A DNA stretch of 64,000 nt, from contig NZ_BMXW01000015.1 of the NCBI RefSeq assembly GCF_014651955.1, positions 23,587 through 87,586 of the forward strand. Reading direction: 5' to 3'. Positions within the stretch are counted from its first letter, which is position 1; the number at the start of each line of letters is the position of its first letter. The position numbers and the translations under genes are program-made. This document shows, one piece after another, positions 37,785 to 49,184 of the stretch. Under the pieces are notes generated by a model, which did not search any database, had not been told where the DNA came from, and worked only from the letters and a program-made list of their open reading frames with translations. Origin of the DNA: Shewanella fodinae (GTDB taxonomy: Bacteria > Pseudomonadota > Gammaproteobacteria > Enterobacterales > Shewanellaceae).

Positions 37785-37833
37785 GATACACCTCTGCTTG
37801 AATTCAAAATTTATTAAATATATTGAGGAATTT

Positions 37834-38172
37834 TCAAGCAAAGGCAGGAGGCGCACGAGTCAACGCCTGTGGGAAAACCGAATTTTTTAAAAGAGTACGT
37901 TTGTATTCAGATTCAGGTAATACACTAGCACTAACACGCGGACTGAAAAGCTTACTGCGGGTTCGCGGTATGACCGGCTCAATAGGTTCAAAGCTATTTT
38001 CCGGCAACAACGCGGGCAGTGGATTATCCGGCGACACAGCCTGCAGCAGCAGCTGTTGCGCCAACAGTTGCGGCTGTTCAATGGTCGTTTGAGGCGCGGA
38101 AATAACAGCCAGCGACAGGGTCAGCATTACGCTGGCCAGCCACAGGGTGATTGCTTGCTGTATCCGCCTCAT
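37834..38172 (-). CDS. Small exported protein of unknown function
   Basis: A 112-residue protein with a clear Sec signal peptide (hydrophobic at residues 8-24, cleavage near ISA-PQ). The remainder is Pro- and Gln-rich with no known domain and ends in TRAPPAFA. The ribosome-binding site is weak. Position 49 bp upstream of the CBS gene suggests an operon. It is probably real because of the signal peptide, but cannot be assigned. Confidence 0.5.
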   Translation of the reverse strand: MRRIQQAITLWLASVMLTLSLAVISAPQTTIEQPQLLAQQLLLQAVSPDNPLPALLPENSFEPIEPVIPRTRSKLFSPRVSASVLPESEYKRTLLKNSVFPQALTRAPPAFA

Positions 38173-38325
38173 ATATGTGACCCATGTCTCAATTTTTAAG
38201 ATAACTTGACACTAGCACAGATTCTGATAGGGATGCAACGATTAAAAAACGGTGGTCAGATAGTTCCTGACAACCGTTTCCAGATTCACACCTTTAATCT
38301 TATGAGGTAGCGGTTATATGGGGTT

Positions 38326-38805
38326 TCAAGCCGCTTTTGCCAGAAAAGAACAAGAAGACAACTGCAAGGCACTGGCACCTAACAACTCCTGCACCTGTTC
38401 CCGCCCACTCAAACCGAGGGCAGCTTCTGCCTGCTGCATTGCCTGTTCAACCGCAATAAATTCCGGCATTTCATCTTCGACACGGCCACACAAGCTAAAA
38501 AATAACCGTAAAACAGCTTGTTGTTCAGGTCTAATCATCGCCTGCTGCCAGGAACGTTGTAATGCCGCATTGCTGGAAAAATCCAGTGCTGAAATAAAAT
38601 GCTCGCCAATACGCTCATTAAGCCGCAGTAGGAAATCTATTTTCCGCGGGAAATGGTGGCTCACCCCAGTACGGCTGATGCCCAGCGCATCGGCCAGGGT
38701 GGAATAGGACATGGTTTCGAAGCCAATGGTCAGAATTTGACGGAATGCTTCATCCATGATCTGCTGAATGGTAAGTTCGGTCTGAGCCTTGGATCGCTTC
38801 GCCAT
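38326..38805 (-). CDS. TetR family transcriptional regulator
   Basis: A 159-residue regulator, slightly short for the family. The HTH is SYSTLADALGISRTGVSHHFPRKIDFL, where most TetR proteins have T-x-x-x-I-A-x-x-x-G-V-S-x-G-x-x-Y-x-H-F. The helical ligand domain holds ERIGEHFISAL and ends ASALQLSSCSFLAKAA. The ligand and targets are unknown. It lies between the zinc-peptidase-like gene and the small exported protein, all on the minus strand but separated by a terminator from the hldE unit. Confidence 0.85.
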   Translation of the reverse strand: MAKRSKAQTELTIQQIMDEAFRQILTIGFETMSYSTLADALGISRTGVSHHFPRKIDFLLRLNERIGEHFISALDFSSNAALQRSWQQAMIRPEQQAVLRLFFSLCGRVEDEMPEFIAVEQAMQQAEAALGLSGREQVQELLGASALQLSSCSFLAKAA

Positions 38806-38879
38806 GTGTTGTCCTCCGGTGAAAAACTCCTGTTAACCGCACAAAAGCTTACCAAAGGAATATCCTGATAGCTCGCACC

Positions 38880-38904
38880 AAAACCGCTTGATGGCGCGGT
38901 TTTT
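38880..38904. terminator. Terminator after the hldE unit
   Basis: Arms AAAACCGC and GCGGTTTT around an 8-base loop with A/T-rich outer ends. It begins within the stop codon of the peptidase-like gene at 38903. Confidence 0.65.
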
Positions 38905-39778
38905 AAGATCTGTTCAGGGCAGATTCAGTTACCTGAACCGTTGATGAACTTTGTGGCCACATGCGTTGCTGTTGTAACCAATGTTCAGCCTCTGTGGCCC
39001 CCATCAAGCGTACCAAGGTCGGCTTTAATACCGCTCCCAACGCGGGGCGACGCCAAAACATGTAATCGGGTAACGGCAACACACTACCGGCACCAAACAC
39101 CCGTTGCAACAGGCTGGAAAACTCGGCTATCGCGTCTTTATCGTAACGCTGTAAATTGGGGAAGAAATCACTAACAAAATCGGCATAGGAAGGAAAAGTG
39201 GCAATTTGCGCTGCGCTATATCGTGTCAATATCGGCAACAGATATAACGAACTCCAGTGTGACAGATTATTAATATCGGAAATTACTCCAAGATTGCGAC
39301 GATCATACTGCTGCCAAGCCAGCGCCAGATTGCCGCTGTTTCTGGCACTGCGCCACACCATATAACAGTCTGCCAACCACTCGTGTTCCAATGGTGTCAG
39401 TTGCGCAGGCAACACGGTTCCCTGCAGTCGGTGGATTTCCAGATGCCCTAACTCATGCCACAACGTCAGCAAAGGTTGCTGTTGCAGCGGCAACTGATAC
39501 ACTCTGCCATTCCATAGTGCACTTTGGCTATCAGCCAACTGTTGTGGCGCCCACAGCACAATACCTGCAACACGGGAATCAGAGACGGGAATTGCCATTG
39601 CCGCCCGCAAGGCTAACGCATCACTATAGCGAGTAGCATCACTCGGGAGTTGCTGACGTACCGCTAATGGTAGCCAGCTCAAACACTGGTTGATAGCTGC
39701 TGGTGGACATACCAGCGCTTGTTTTGGTCCGACATCGGCCCAAAACAACGCAGAGGCCAGCAAGCCGACCAGGATCAT
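38903..39778 (-). CDS. Putative membrane-anchored zinc metallopeptidase
   Basis: A 291-residue protein not assigned to a named family. It begins with a short hydrophobic segment (about residues 1-13), then has [15 protein letters not shown] with HExxH (His108, Glu109, His112) and, 21 residues on, [12 protein letters not shown] with Glu133 and Asp137. The spacing H-E-x-x-H...E-x-x-x-D is that of gluzincin-type zinc peptidases. It probably faces the periplasm. Its ATG overlaps the hldE stop by 4 nt (ATGA), so it is translationally coupled to a lipopolysaccharide heptose gene, suggesting a job at the envelope. Confidence 0.65.
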   Translation of the reverse strand: MILVGLLASALFWADVGPKQALVCPPAAINQCLSWLPLAVRQQLPSDATRYSDALALRAAMAIPVSDSRVAGIVLWAPQQLADSQSALWNGRVYQLPLQQQPLLTLWHELGHLEIHRLQGTVLPAQLTPLEHEWLADCYMVWRSARNSGNLALAWQQYDRRNLGVISDINNLSHWSSLYLLPILTRYSAAQIATFPSYADFVSDFFPNLQRYDKDAIAEFSSLLQRVFGAGSVLPLPDYMFWRRPALGAVLKPTLVRLMGATEAEHWLQQQRMWPQSSSTVQVTESALNRS

Positions 39779-41205
39779 GGTTTGTCCATGATCCGTTGAA
39801 TAATGGCAGTGGTGGAAATCCCATCCTCAAACCCCAGCACCTTAACGCTACCACCCGCCGCGATCACTTCTTTACCGCCAGCAATTTCTTCGACCCGGTA
39901 ATCGCCGCCCTTGACTAACAAATCAGGCAACAGACGCGCAATAATCCTTTGCGGCGTATCTTCGCTGAAAGGCACAACCCAATCTACCGAAGCTAAGCCC
40001 GCAAGCACTGCCATGCGGCGATTGATATTATTGACCGGACGTCCCTCACCTTTCAGGCGCCGCACAGAATCATCATCATTAACAGCAACAATCAGTCGGT
40101 CACCCAAGGCCCGCGCCTCTTTCAGATATGACACATGCCCAGCGTGCAAGATGTCAAAGCAACCGTTGGTCATCACCACTTTTTCTCCGCGCAGCCGCGC
40201 CTGCTCCAGCGCGTAAGCCAGCTGTTCTTCCGTGACGACACCAAAACCTGATTCACCATGATGCAATGATAACGCTTCAATAAGCTCAATACGGCTGACT
40301 GTAGACGTGCCAAGTTTGCCCACCACCACCCCAGCGGCGGTGTTGGCAATGGCACACGCCTGTGGCATTTCGCTACCTGCGGCCAAGGCACTAGCTAACG
40401 CAGAGATCACCGTGTCACCGGCGCCAGTCACATCGTAAACTTCTCTGGCAACAGTTGGGATATGCAGCTCATCGCCGCTGCTAGTAATAAGTGTCATGCC
40501 CTGCTCGGAACGAGTCACCAGCATGGCTTCCAACTGATAAGTCGCAATCAGTTCGTGAGCTTTGCGCACAAGTTCAGCTTCTGAACTAACAGGGCCGGCT
40601 ACCGCTTCAAACTCACTCATATTGGGAGTTATTAGCGTGGCCCCTTGGTAGCGAGAGAAATCACTGCCTTTGGGATCGACCAACACCCGCACCCCTTTGG
40701 CTCGCGCCAATTGAATAAACTGTCGTGGATCGCCAATAGCACCTTTCGCATAATCTGACAGGATCACTATGTCACAGCTATCCAGCTGTGCCGATGCAGC
40801 GGCCAACAACTGCTGGCTTTGCTGAGCAGTGAAAGTCTCTTCAAAATCAAGCCGAATAAGTTGCTGATTGCGACTAAGAACCCGCAGTTTGGTAATTGTG
40901 GGTTTATCTTGCACCTGCAACCATTGCGGCTGCACTCCCTGAGCCTTCAGCCCATGGGATAAGGCAGTAGCTGCATCATCGTTACCGACAATACCACACA
41001 AGGTGACCTGACCACCCAGTGCGGCAATATTTAGCGCCACGTTGGCAGCACCACCGGGTCGGTCTTCCAATTGATTAATCTTAACCACAGGCACGGGTGC
41101 TTCTGGAGAAATACGGCCCGTTGGCCCTGTCCAATAGCGATCCAGCATTACATCACCCACAACCAGCACTCGCGCTTTCTCAAAAGGTGGCAGTGTCACT
41201 TTCAT
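39775..41205 (-). CDS. hldE: Bifunctional heptose-7-phosphate kinase / heptose-1-phosphate adenylyltransferase
   Basis: A 476-residue enzyme of ADP-heptose synthesis for the lipopolysaccharide inner core. The N-terminal ribokinase-fold domain has [41 protein letters not shown] and the catalytic [16 protein letters not shown]. The C-terminal cytidylyltransferase-like domain has [19 protein letters not shown] and [20 protein letters not shown] at 41205 gives [11 protein letters not shown], matching E. coli, and is preferred over TTG at 41220. Divergent from an lpxL-type gene. Confidence 0.95.
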   Translation of the reverse strand: MKVTLPPFEKARVLVVGDVMLDRYWTGPTGRISPEAPVPVVKINQLEDRPGGAANVALNIAALGGQVTLCGIVGNDDAATALSHGLKAQGVQPQWLQVQDKPTITKLRVLSRNQQLIRLDFEETFTAQQSQQLLAAASAQLDSCDIVILSDYAKGAIGDPRQFIQLARAKGVRVLVDPKGSDFSRYQGATLITPNMSEFEAVAGPVSSEAELVRKAHELIATYQLEAMLVTRSEQGMTLITSSGDELHIPTVAREVYDVTGAGDTVISALASALAAGSEMPQACAIANTAAGVVVGKLGTSTVSRIELIEALSLHHGESGFGVVTEEQLAYALEQARLRGEKVVMTNGCFDILHAGHVSYLKEARALGDRLIVAVNDDDSVRRLKGEGRPVNNINRRMAVLAGLASVDWVVPFSEDTPQRIIARLLPDLLVKGGDYRVEEIAGGKEVIAAGGSVKVLGFEDGISTTAIIQRIMDKP

Positions 41206-41310
41206 CTGCTGCTTATCCAAGTCTTGGCAAAATAAAGCCGATTGTACCTAATTTTCCGCAAGAATTGCGTTAGAATACCGACTAATTTTTTGTAAACTTT
41301 TGGGGTTCTC

Positions 41311-42237
41311 GTGGTAGAAAAAGCACAGTTTTCGGCTTATTTGTTACATCCCAGATACTGGTTATTGTGGCTCGGTATCGGCGTAGCAAAACTCACCAGT
41401 ATGTTGCCAATGCACTGGCAGATGGCGCTAGGAGCCGCCATTGGTCGGCTAGCAATGAAACTAGCAGGTAGCCGGGTGGCTACCGCTAGGCGCAATCTGG
41501 AACTGTGTTTCCCAGAAAAATCGGCAGCGCAACAGCAGCAATTACTGCAGCGTAATTTTGAAGAGACCGGCAAGGCAATTTTTGACACGATAAATGCTTG
41601 GTGGTGGAGTGATGCCCGCATTCAGCAACATATGCAGATCAAAGGGCAAGAGTATGTGCAGCAAACCCTAGATGCTGGGCAGGGTGTTATTCTGTTTGCA
41701 GTACATTGCCTACCGCTGGAAATGGGGGCCCGTATATTTGGCCAGTTTAATCCTGGCGTTGGGGTATACCGACCACACAATAACCCTTTAATGGAATATT
41801 TACAGGTGCGAGGCCGTCTGCGCTCAAATAAGGCGTTGATCCCGAAACGCGACTTGCGTCAGATGGTGCGTTGTCTACGCAATCCTGATGTTATCTGGTA
41901 CACCGCCGATCAGGATTTTGGCCGTTCTAGCGCGGTATTTATTCCCTTTTTTGCCGTCAAAGACGCAGCAACGATTACTGGCGGCACCACACTCGCCAAA
42001 TTGGGCAAAGCCAGAGTCTTACCTTTCTTTGTTGAGCGAAACGATGACGATGCAGGTTACACCATTGAAATTAAAGCACCTCTGGAAAACTTCCCAGGTG
42101 AAAATGAACTGCAGGATGCTATCCGAGGCAACCATATTATTGAAGAGCTGATAGGCCGTAATATTCCTCAATACATGTGGCTGCATCGACGCTTTAAAAC
42201 TCGGCCAGAGCCCACAGACCCATCGTTGTACCAGTAA
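41311..42237 (+). CDS. lpxL: Lipid A acyltransferase (LpxL/LpxP family)
   Basis: A 308-residue membrane-associated acyltransferase that adds a secondary acyl chain to Kdo2-lipid IVA. The catalytic H-x4-D/E motif is seen as HCLPLE, followed by GVYRPHNNPLMEYL, IWYTADQDFGRSSAVFIPFF and the C-terminal MWLHRRFKTRPE that is typical of the family. GTG start at 41311 with GGGG upstream. It is transcribed away from hldE, placing two lipopolysaccharide genes back-to-back. LpxL, LpxP and LpxM are hard to separate by eye; LpxL/LpxP fits best. Confidence 0.88.
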   Translation: MVEKAQFSAYLLHPRYWLLWLGIGVAKLTSMLPMHWQMALGAAIGRLAMKLAGSRVATARRNLELCFPEKSAAQQQQLLQRNFEETGKAIFDTINAWWWSDARIQQHMQIKGQEYVQQTLDAGQGVILFAVHCLPLEMGARIFGQFNPGVGVYRPHNNPLMEYLQVRGRLRSNKALIPKRDLRQMVRCLRNPDVIWYTADQDFGRSSAVFIPFFAVKDAATITGGTTLAKLGKARVLPFFVERNDDDAGYTIEIKAPLENFPGENELQDAIRGNHIIEELIGRNIPQYMWLHRRFKTRPEPTDPSLYQ

Positions 42238-42253
42238 CTATTAGGCAAAAACA

Positions 42254-42300
42254 CCAGATCAGAAACAACGGTGCCTTAGATGCCGTTGTTAAAGATCTGG
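42254..42300. terminator. Two-part hairpin between lpxL and nhaP2
   Basis: The two convergent genes share a long symmetrical structure. The outer arms are CCAGATC/GATCTGG and the inner arms ACAACGG/CCGTTGT, with internal bulges of 4 nt and a loop of about 11 nt. It overlaps the nhaP2 stop codon. No T-run is present, so its strength as a terminator is uncertain. Confidence 0.5.
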
Positions 42301-44019
42301 CGTAGGTAGACGAATACCAACGCGCATCACCTGTCCATCCTGCACATCCGCCACAATCCAACCAATCCCTTGCCAAGTAAATTGATCCCCAATCACAGGA
42401 GAACTGCTCAATTGCTCGTGCACTAGGTCATCCACGCTCATACCGATATGGGCGTCATCCAGCGTGAAACCATAAATTGGGGCCATATCCGCCAATTGTA
42501 CATCCATCGCAATAAAGAAATCCCCGAAAAAACGCGGCAGATCTTGCTTTTGCGGCGCTTCACTGAACAACTGGCTGAGCGGTCCCAGATCCTTTTCCTG
42601 TGCCAATACACACAGAATATCATCGGCTTCCAGCCGCGTACTGCCTGACGGATGCATTAGCTCATGTTGCCGAAAAACCGCTGCAATACGGGTTCCGTTC
42701 GGCATCGCCAGATGGCGCAACGGCTCACCAATACACCACTTGTTGGCACTGAGCCGATAGACAAAAATTTCCCATTCGCTGGTCGGATATATCTCAATAC
42801 CTGAACGAGATATTGGTTCAGGCTTTGGCGGTAATTCAATTTTTGCCATGCGAGCGGCGGATGTCAGTGTACTGCCCTGTAATAACAACGAGACCAATAC
42901 CACGAAAAATGCCAGATTAAAGTACAACTGCGCATTAGGCAGCCCCGCCATCATAGGGAACACCGCCAGAATAATCGGCACAGCGCCCCGCAACCCGACC
43001 CAAGAGATGAAATGTAATTCTCGCGGCTGGAAACTACGAAACGGCCACAAACTTATCCATACCGCGATGGGCCTGGCAATAAAAATCATGCCGAAGGCCA
43101 ACAAGAGCCCAGGCAACCAGATATCCGTTAGCTCAGAAGGCGTCAGTAACAGCCCTAACACGAGGAACATGCCAATCTGCGCCAGCCAAGTCATACCATC
43201 CAGCACGTTGAGAATCGAATGTTTGCCTCGAGTCGCACGGTTACCAAGCAATAGCCCAACCAGATAGATGGATAAAATGCCACTGCCACCGAGCGCGTTT
43301 GAAATGGCGTAGACGATTAATCCACCACTCAAAACTAAGATCGAATATAAGCCATCGGCTAATTGGGTACGGTTCACCGCCAGCCAGATCAACCAGCCAC
43401 CACCGAATCCAAATAAAGCACCAAAACCAAACTGCTTGACAAAATTCAGCGCCAAAAATCCTGCGGATACACCTTCTTTATTCACATTGGCTAGAATGGC
43501 GATCAGCGTGACCGTAAGAAATACCGCCATCGGGTCGTTACTACCGGATTCAATCTCCAGTGTTGCGCCAACACGCTCGTTGATGCTGCGCCCTTTCAAC
43601 AGACTGAACACTGCCGCCGCATCGGTAGATCCAACAATGGCGCCTACCAGTAATCCCTGCAAAGGTTGTAGATTAAACAACCACGCCGCCAACATACCAG
43701 TAAGCCCGGTCGTTACCACCACGCCCACTGTCGCCAGAGACAGTGCGGGCCATAAAGCCACCCGAAAACTCGCCACACGGGTGCGCATACCACCGTCGAG
43801 CAAAATAACCGCCAACGCCAAATTACTGATCATGTAAGCAGTGGAGTAATCATCAAAGACGATACCCCCAGGACCATCTTCTCCGGCCAAAATTCCGACT
43901 GCCAGAAACACGACCAGAATTGGGATCCCAAGGCGCGACGAGACCGGGCTGACCAAGACACTAATCGCCGTGAGTAGAGCACCAATGAGAAAAATACTGT
44001 TGATCGTGTTTGCGTCCAA
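42289..44019 (-). CDS. nhaP2: Potassium/proton antiporter (CPA1 family)
   Basis: A 576-residue antiporter with about 12 membrane helices, then a cytoplasmic RCK/TrkA-C-like part ([36 protein letters not shown]) and a CorC/HlyC-like C-terminal end ([15 protein letters not shown]). Helix motifs [16 protein letters not shown] and [15 protein letters not shown] hold the conserved ion-binding Asp residues. TTG at 44019 is chosen because GGAGG stands five bases upstream and LDANTINS aligns with the start of E. coli NhaP2 (CvrA). It exports K+ in exchange for H+ and would help with osmotic or pH change. Confidence 0.93.
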   Translation of the reverse strand: MDANTINSIFLIGALLTAISVLVSPVSSRLGIPILVVFLAVGILAGEDGPGGIVFDDYSTAYMISNLALAVILLDGGMRTRVASFRVALWPALSLATVGVVVTTGLTGMLAAWLFNLQPLQGLLVGAIVGSTDAAAVFSLLKGRSINERVGATLEIESGSNDPMAVFLTVTLIAILANVNKEGVSAGFLALNFVKQFGFGALFGFGGGWLIWLAVNRTQLADGLYSILVLSGGLIVYAISNALGGSGILSIYLVGLLLGNRATRGKHSILNVLDGMTWLAQIGMFLVLGLLLTPSELTDIWLPGLLLAFGMIFIARPIAVWISLWPFRSFQPRELHFISWVGLRGAVPIILAVFPMMAGLPNAQLYFNLAFFVVLVSLLLQGSTLTSAARMAKIELPPKPEPISRSGIEIYPTSEWEIFVYRLSANKWCIGEPLRHLAMPNGTRIAAVFRQHELMHPSGSTRLEADDILCVLAQEKDLGPLSQLFSEAPQKQDLPRFFGDFFIAMDVQLADMAPIYGFTLDDAHIGMSVDDLVHEQLSSSPVIGDQFTWQGIGWIVADVQDGQVMRVGIRLPTPDL

Positions 44020-44443
44020 AACGCCCTCCTTTTCCCACACATTCAGCCCGATATTAACCCGCAAAAGGTCACTTTCGATGACGTTGTGGCGCATTGAATA
44101 TGACTTGAAAGACTATATCATGCCGCAATAATAACTTTCAGTTATTAAAATGATTTTTTCTGCAGATTTTTCATTATCCAGCGCAGATAGTTGTCTTTAT
44201 CGATACAAACATTGTAATTTTTCACAGTTTTTTCGCAAATTAGGTAGTTAACATCCATTAACGATATTTTAGTGATGTTTCAATGTCCGTTGGTAGTCAC
44301 TGATGCTGTACATAGAATATCTGCCGCAACCTCTGTAGTTTCCCCTAGAATTTCACTAAAATGCCTCGCCCGGTTGAAATTCCATAATAAATAGGGAAGG
44401 ATCCCCGCTTCGGGTTGTAAAAATCAGCGATTACTTTCAGCAG
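44020..44443. other. Divergent promoter region, no gene seen
   Basis: A 424-bp stretch between nhaP2 and the L,D-transpeptidase gene. It has an AT-rich core around 44110-44280. I see no open frame of interest and no recognisable operator. It should hold both promoters. Confidence 0.5.
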
Positions 44444-45376
44444 GTGAAAACCAAAAATCCTATGCGTAATTTGTTTTGTACTGCCCTGTCACTGGGCCTG
44501 ATGATATTTTGTGTCAATGCAGTAGCGCTTGAGTATAAGCTACCTGCAGATGGCAGTCGTCTTATCGGTCGTAATGAATATTATGTTGTTCCCGATAAAA
44601 AAATGACCCTTGAAGGGATTGCCGCTGATTTCCAGTTAGGGCTTACCAACATGCTGGAAGCCAATCCTGGGGTAGATCCTTTTCTGCCACTGCCGCGTAG
44701 CACTTTGTTAATCCCGCATAAACTGATCCTGCCAGATGCCCCCATGGAAGGCATAGTGATCAACGTGGCAGAAATGCGCCTTTATTACTATCACAAAGAG
44801 CGCAATACCGTAGAAGTATTACCCATCGGTATTGGTCAGTTAGGTAAAGATACACCAGAAAATTGGGTCACTAAGGTACAACGCAAGAAAGCTGGCCCCA
44901 CCTGGACGCCCACCGCTGCCATGCGTAAAGAGTACGCAGCGAAAGGGGAAACTTTACCGCCGGTATGGCCAGCAGGCCCAGATAACCCCATGGGACTCTA
45001 TGCACTTTATGTTGGCCGCCTCTATGCGATTCACGGTACCAACGCCAGTTTTGGTATTGGTTTACGCGTAAGCCACGGCTGTGTGCGACTGCGCAACAAC
45101 GATATCGAACATCTGTTTAAATCTGTTCCAGTGGGTACCCGTGTGCAGTTTGTCAACCAACCCATTAAAACATCTCTGGAACCCGATGGCAGTCGCTGGT
45201 TAGAGGTACATAATCCGCTGTCACGTACGGAAGCGGAATTCAACTCGGCAGAACCAACAGTATTGCAGTTAACCCCAAAAATCAGCCGGTTTATTGCCCA
45301 GCATGATACCGACTCTCTGGTGTTAAAAAGAGTGTTGGATGATCGCAGCGGTATTCCCATCCGTATCAATCCTTAA
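44444..45376 (+). CDS. L,D-transpeptidase (YcfS/ErfK type)
   Basis: A 310-residue periplasmic enzyme. The signal peptide ends near AVA-LE; a LysM-like segment is at residues about 47-90 ([27 protein letters not shown]), and the YkuD catalytic domain carries [21 protein letters not shown] with the nucleophile Cys213. Such enzymes link Braun-type lipoprotein to peptidoglycan or make 3-3 cross-links. The GTG at 44444 is the frame start; ATG at 44462 is an alternative. It has its own terminator. Confidence 0.9.
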   Translation: MKTKNPMRNLFCTALSLGLMIFCVNAVALEYKLPADGSRLIGRNEYYVVPDKKMTLEGIAADFQLGLTNMLEANPGVDPFLPLPRSTLLIPHKLILPDAPMEGIVINVAEMRLYYYHKERNTVEVLPIGIGQLGKDTPENWVTKVQRKKAGPTWTPTAAMRKEYAAKGETLPPVWPAGPDNPMGLYALYVGRLYAIHGTNASFGIGLRVSHGCVRLRNNDIEHLFKSVPVGTRVQFVNQPIKTSLEPDGSRWLEVHNPLSRTEAEFNSAEPTVLQLTPKISRFIAQHDTDSLVLKRVLDDRSGIPIRINP

Positions 45377-45390
45377 ACTTGCCTAGAGCA

Positions 45391-45414
45391 CGCCCGCTAA
45401 ATGCGGGCGTTTTT
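45391..45414 (+). terminator. Terminator after the L,D-transpeptidase gene
   Basis: CGCCCGC-TAAAT-GCGGGCG followed by TTTTT. It also touches the 3' end of the convergent M14 gene. Confidence 0.9.
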
Positions 45415-46219
45415 ATGCACATAAGGCAGTGATGAACTGCTGCATCACCGCGCTGTTCGCAAGGATACGCCGATCAAAATTGGCTTTGGCTGGCGTTTCG
45501 CTACAAGCACCATTCTTGGCACCACTGCGCACCAACCAGGCTTCAAATGAACTATCAAAATGGTTAAATATAATCCCTTCCTGTACGGGACAACCGTCGA
45601 TAGCCGTCGCTTCGGTGATCGGGAAATAGTTTGCCAATGCTGACAATAATCCTTGGCTAAAGGCACCAGGCTGTTGCCTAGGTTCAAAAGCATACAGATA
45701 AGTTTGTTGTGACAGTACATCTTCATGGCAAGTGAGGATACCGTCGCGGCTGGCCGCTTGTAGTAATTGTCCGTGCGCCAACAGCAACTTTCCTTCCACG
45801 GAAGGTTGTGCACCATCACCTACCGATAGATAACCACGATTGGGATTATCCCCAAACCGATTAAATCGATGGCCCTTACTGAATCCCGTGGGATTGGCCA
45901 GTGGTAATAGCGTTAGGTTCACTTGGTCGAACAGCGCTTCTGACAACTCCGACATGAAATGCAACATGCCCCAAGGGCCAGCCGCTTCCTCACCATGGAA
46001 ACCACTACTGATCAATACCGATGGTAGCCCGGCCCTGGCAGATGGCGATTGCCACAACTGCAGCGGCCAACCATCAATATGCCCAAGCACTCGAGGTTTT
46101 AGCCTTAGTCGAGTGGTTTCTTGCAACAACTGGCGTTCAAATTGCTCGATATCATTGCTGTAACATGCAAATATTTCCGAATGCCAGCGAAATGTTTCAA
46201 AAGGGGAACGGCTGTTCAT
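45413..46219 (-). CDS. M14 family zinc carboxypeptidase (MpaA-like)
   Basis: A 268-residue protein with M14 metallopeptidase motifs. The zinc ligands are in SSGFHGEEAAGPWG (H-x-x-E). The substrate-binding stretch is NPTGFSKGHRFNRFGDNPNRG, with TCHEDVLSQ for the third zinc ligand and SETPAKA carrying a Glu at the catalytic place. In E. coli, MpaA removes diaminopimelate from murein tripeptide in peptidoglycan recycling, a reasonable role here. ATG at 46219 has AGGA upstream. It follows glnE by 24 nt on the same strand. Confidence 0.8.
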   Translation of the reverse strand: MNSRSPFETFRWHSEIFACYSNDIEQFERQLLQETTRLRLKPRVLGHIDGWPLQLWQSPSARAGLPSVLISSGFHGEEAAGPWGMLHFMSELSEALFDQVNLTLLPLANPTGFSKGHRFNRFGDNPNRGYLSVGDGAQPSVEGKLLLAHGQLLQAASRDGILTCHEDVLSQQTYLYAFEPRQQPGAFSQGLLSALANYFPITEATAIDGCPVQEGIIFNHFDSSFEAWLVRSGAKNGACSETPAKANFDRRILANSAVMQQFITALCA

Positions 46220-46243
46220 ACACATCCTTGGTTATTGCCGCCA

Positions 46244-49129
46244 TCATTGACCCGCTGATGACTGAGCATCATTCGATTGCAGCACCTGCGCATAAATCTC
46301 GCTGACCTGCTTAACCTGAGGCGCCACGTCTGCCACAGCCAACTGGCCCGGCTTTCCGGCAAGTGTCAGTCGATGGTTATCATCACGCAACTGACAATAT
46401 ACCTGGGTCAACAATTGTGCAGTCATAGTAGGCAACAGTTCTAGATCGGCCAAGACTTCAAATATTCGCACATTGTCTGACCACATACACAGTTCAGGAT
46501 GCTCATGAGCATGAGCCAGCACCAGGAATTGGGCGATAAACTCAATATCCGTGATACCTCCCGCACTCTGCTTGAGGTCGAACATTCCAGATGGCGCCTT
46601 TAACAGATGCTCGCGCATCTTCTGTCGCATCTCCCGAACATCGCGCGCCAGTTGCTGCGGCTCTCTGGGTTGCTGCAATACCTGATTACGGATTTCCACA
46701 AAACGCTGCGCCAGACTGTTATCACCATAAATAAAGCGGGCGCGCACTAATGCCTGATGTTCCCAAGTCCAAGCTTCATTAAACTGATAATCGGAGAATG
46801 CCTCAATACTGCTGACCAGCAGACCCGATGCGCCGGAAGGCCTTAATCGTAAATCGACATCATACAAGGTGCCGGAAACCGTGCGAGTGGTAAACAGGTG
46901 TTGGATCCTTTGTGCCAGTTTCACATAAAAATGCCCGACATCCAGTGGCCGCTCACCATTGGTAACCGTGCCGCTTTGACCATGATGCAGGAAGACTAAA
47001 TCCAGATCTGAACCATAACCCAGTTCAATGCCACCTAGTTTACCGTAACCCACCACCGCAAAGCCGGTTTGCCCCGATGCCAAGCCTACAGGCGCACCGT
47101 GACGCGCAGTCACCTGTTGCCATGCCTGTTGTACCACTTGCTCAATAATGGCTTCAGCAAGGAAGGTCAGATGATCACTGACTTCCATTATCGGCAGTAC
47201 GCCGGTGACATCTGCAGCAGCAATCTTCAGTTGCTGTGACAGTTTGAACTGCCGCAATGCTTCCATCTGCTGTTCCAGATCATCTTCGGGGATGCGCAAC
47301 AGATACTGACGCAGCTCACTGGCATAATCATCTAATGAGGTGGTGTTATATAACTGCGCCGGATCAATCAGTTCATCCAGCAGTACCGGGAAACGTGCCA
47401 ATTCGGAGGCTATCCAAGGGCTGGCAAGGCACAAGCTGATCAACTGCTGTCGCGCTCCAGGATTTTCGTACAATAATTCCAAGTAGGTAGTGCGGGTGAG
47501 AATTTGCTCCAACACGCCTAACACCGGTTTCAATGCCTGCGATGGCAACGGTTGCAAGCCGATCTCTTCCAACAGCTTCGGCATCAGTTTATCGAGCGTT
47601 TCACGACCTCGCGGACCGATGGTGCGATGACTGATGTTGTCACACCAACTGCGCAATAACGGGGCAAAATCTGTATCTTCGATACCATGCTCGGCCAACA
47701 TGGCTTGTGCTAACTCTGGGGTCTGACAACTCCATAGCTGTACAGTCCAGCAATCATTAACCACATCTTTGCTTTCTTCACCACCAACGGCGGCGCGAAA
47801 ATGTCGATGGACGCTACGCATCGCCGTATTGATAGCGTCAAGCAGTTGCGCTTCCTCTGGAATATCCAGCGCATAACACAACCGCTGCCAGTCAAGCGGG
47901 TTATCAGGTAACGTCTGTGTCTGCTTATCGGCAATCGCCTGCAACAAGTTTTCCACCCGCCGCAACAGCTGATAGCTTTGTCGCAGTTCCTCAACCGCTA
48001 GGTAATCCATCTGCCCTAACTCATAGAGGGTTTTGAGCGCGGTAAACAGGTTCTGCACCCGTAGAGCGGGTTCGCGACCACCACGGATCAATTGAAAACT
48101 CTGCACCACGAATTCTACTTCACGGATCCCCCCCGCCCCGAGCTTGATATTGTCGGTAAGCTGGCGACGTCTCACTTCCTGGGCAATCAGCGCTTTCATC
48201 CGCCGCAAAGAATCTATTGCCGAGAAATCGATGTAACGCCGGTAAACAAAAGGGCGTAACAGATCATGCAGCTGATCGGAGAATCGATTCCAAGGCCCCA
48301 ACGCCCGTGCCTTAACCATGGCATAGCGTTCCCACTCACGCCCTTGCTCCTGATAGTAGTCTTCTAGGGCACTGTAACTAACCACTAATGGCCCACTATC
48401 ACCGTAAGGCCGCAAGCGCATATCGACCCGAAACACAAAACCATCAGCGGTCACCTGACCGAGCAGATTCACCAACCGTTGCCCCATACGGATAAAAAAC
48501 TGTTGGTTATCCAGAGTACGTCTACCGCCTTGAGTTTCACCGTGTTCCGGGAAGGTAAAAATTAAATCGATATCGGAGGAAAAATTCAGTTCACGCCCGC
48601 CAAGTTTTCCCATTCCCAGGATCATCAAGGGCTGTGGCTGCCCCTGTTTGTCACAGGGCGTGCCAAGGGCACGACACATCTCATCATATAACCAGTCACG
48701 TGCCGCAATGATTAACGCTTCTGCCAGCACTGACAGATCCAACAACGATGACTCAAGCGCTGCTCGCCCCATAAAGTCACGCCAGGCCAGACGGGTCATC
48801 TGCTTGTTGCGATACAACCGCAGAATATGCTTCGCCTGCTCCTCATCGGTGATGTCATGCAGCAACTGCTGCAATTGCTCACCAAAAAATTGCCGCTCAG
48901 GCTTGGCAAAGTCCTCCGTAAAAAACTCGGACAGCCACTCGGGATGACGACATAGTTGTTCCGCCACAAAATCGCTTAGCCCCAAGACTTGCTTTAGTTC
49001 GTGCCGTTGTTCTGGGGTCAACCCTGTCTCTAAGTCCGGCCAGCGGCTTTGTAACTGTTGCAGCTGTTTATCTGCAACCTGTTCGAGAAGTGGATGAAAA
49101 GGCTTTAATTCGCCTGTGGTTGTCCCCAT
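46244..49129 (-). CDS. glnE: Bifunctional glutamine synthetase adenylyltransferase/adenylyl-removing enzyme
   Basis: A 961-residue enzyme that adenylylates and deadenylylates glutamine synthetase in response to PII. Two nucleotidyltransferase domains are visible: the N-terminal one with [20 protein letters not shown] (about residue 190), and the C-terminal one with [20 protein letters not shown] (about residue 690), each followed by helical domains. The frame opens at 49162, but that ATG lies inside a palindrome; ATG at 49129 with GGGAG upstream is chosen. Next to the PspA island; hldE and ygiF, its E. coli neighbours, are at 41 kb and 57 kb here. Confidence 0.95.
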   Translation of the reverse strand: MGTTTGELKPFHPLLEQVADKQLQQLQSRWPDLETGLTPEQRHELKQVLGLSDFVAEQLCRHPEWLSEFFTEDFAKPERQFFGEQLQQLLHDITDEEQAKHILRLYRNKQMTRLAWRDFMGRAALESSLLDLSVLAEALIIAARDWLYDEMCRALGTPCDKQGQPQPLMILGMGKLGGRELNFSSDIDLIFTFPEHGETQGGRRTLDNQQFFIRMGQRLVNLLGQVTADGFVFRVDMRLRPYGDSGPLVVSYSALEDYYQEQGREWERYAMVKARALGPWNRFSDQLHDLLRPFVYRRYIDFSAIDSLRRMKALIAQEVRRRQLTDNIKLGAGGIREVEFVVQSFQLIRGGREPALRVQNLFTALKTLYELGQMDYLAVEELRQSYQLLRRVENLLQAIADKQTQTLPDNPLDWQRLCYALDIPEEAQLLDAINTAMRSVHRHFRAAVGGEESKDVVNDCWTVQLWSCQTPELAQAMLAEHGIEDTDFAPLLRSWCDNISHRTIGPRGRETLDKLMPKLLEEIGLQPLPSQALKPVLGVLEQILTRTTYLELLYENPGARQQLISLCLASPWIASELARFPVLLDELIDPAQLYNTTSLDDYASELRQYLLRIPEDDLEQQMEALRQFKLSQQLKIAAADVTGVLPIMEVSDHLTFLAEAIIEQVVQQAWQQVTARHGAPVGLASGQTGFAVVGYGKLGGIELGYGSDLDLVFLHHGQSGTVTNGERPLDVGHFYVKLAQRIQHLFTTRTVSGTLYDVDLRLRPSGASGLLVSSIEAFSDYQFNEAWTWEHQALVRARFIYGDNSLAQRFVEIRNQVLQQPREPQQLARDVREMRQKMREHLLKAPSGMFDLKQSAGGITDIEFIAQFLVLAHAHEHPELCMWSDNVRIFEVLADLELLPTMTAQLLTQVYCQLRDDNHRLTLAGKPGQLAVADVAPQVKQVSEIYAQVLQSNDAQSSAGQ

Positions 49130-49155
49130 ATTGCTCCCAGTGTATGAAATTGAAT

Positions 49156-49184
49156 TCGACATATTATGTCAAAGGTGTTATAGA
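49156..49184 (+). promoter_or_regulatory. Promoter of the lipoprotein-DUF350 unit
   Basis: A -35-like TCGACA at 49156-49161 and -10-like TATAGA at 49179-49184 are 17 bp apart. The 13-bp palindrome covers the -35 element. The leader before the first ATG is about 160 nt. Confidence 0.5.
49158..49170. promoter_or_regulatory. 13-bp palindromic operator, copy 1
   Basis: GACATATTATGTC, whose reverse complement GACATAATATGTC occurs exactly twice more in the window, both before the DUF2170-pspA unit. It lies 29 bp upstream of the glnE start and over the -35 box of the divergent plus-strand promoter. A regulator that binds here would probably repress both. Confidence 0.7.

Noticed and set aside
49130..49162. 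Longer N-terminus for glnE starting at 49162
   Set aside because: That ATG lies inside the 13-bp palindrome and has no ribosome-binding site; ATG at 49129 has GGGAG upstream.
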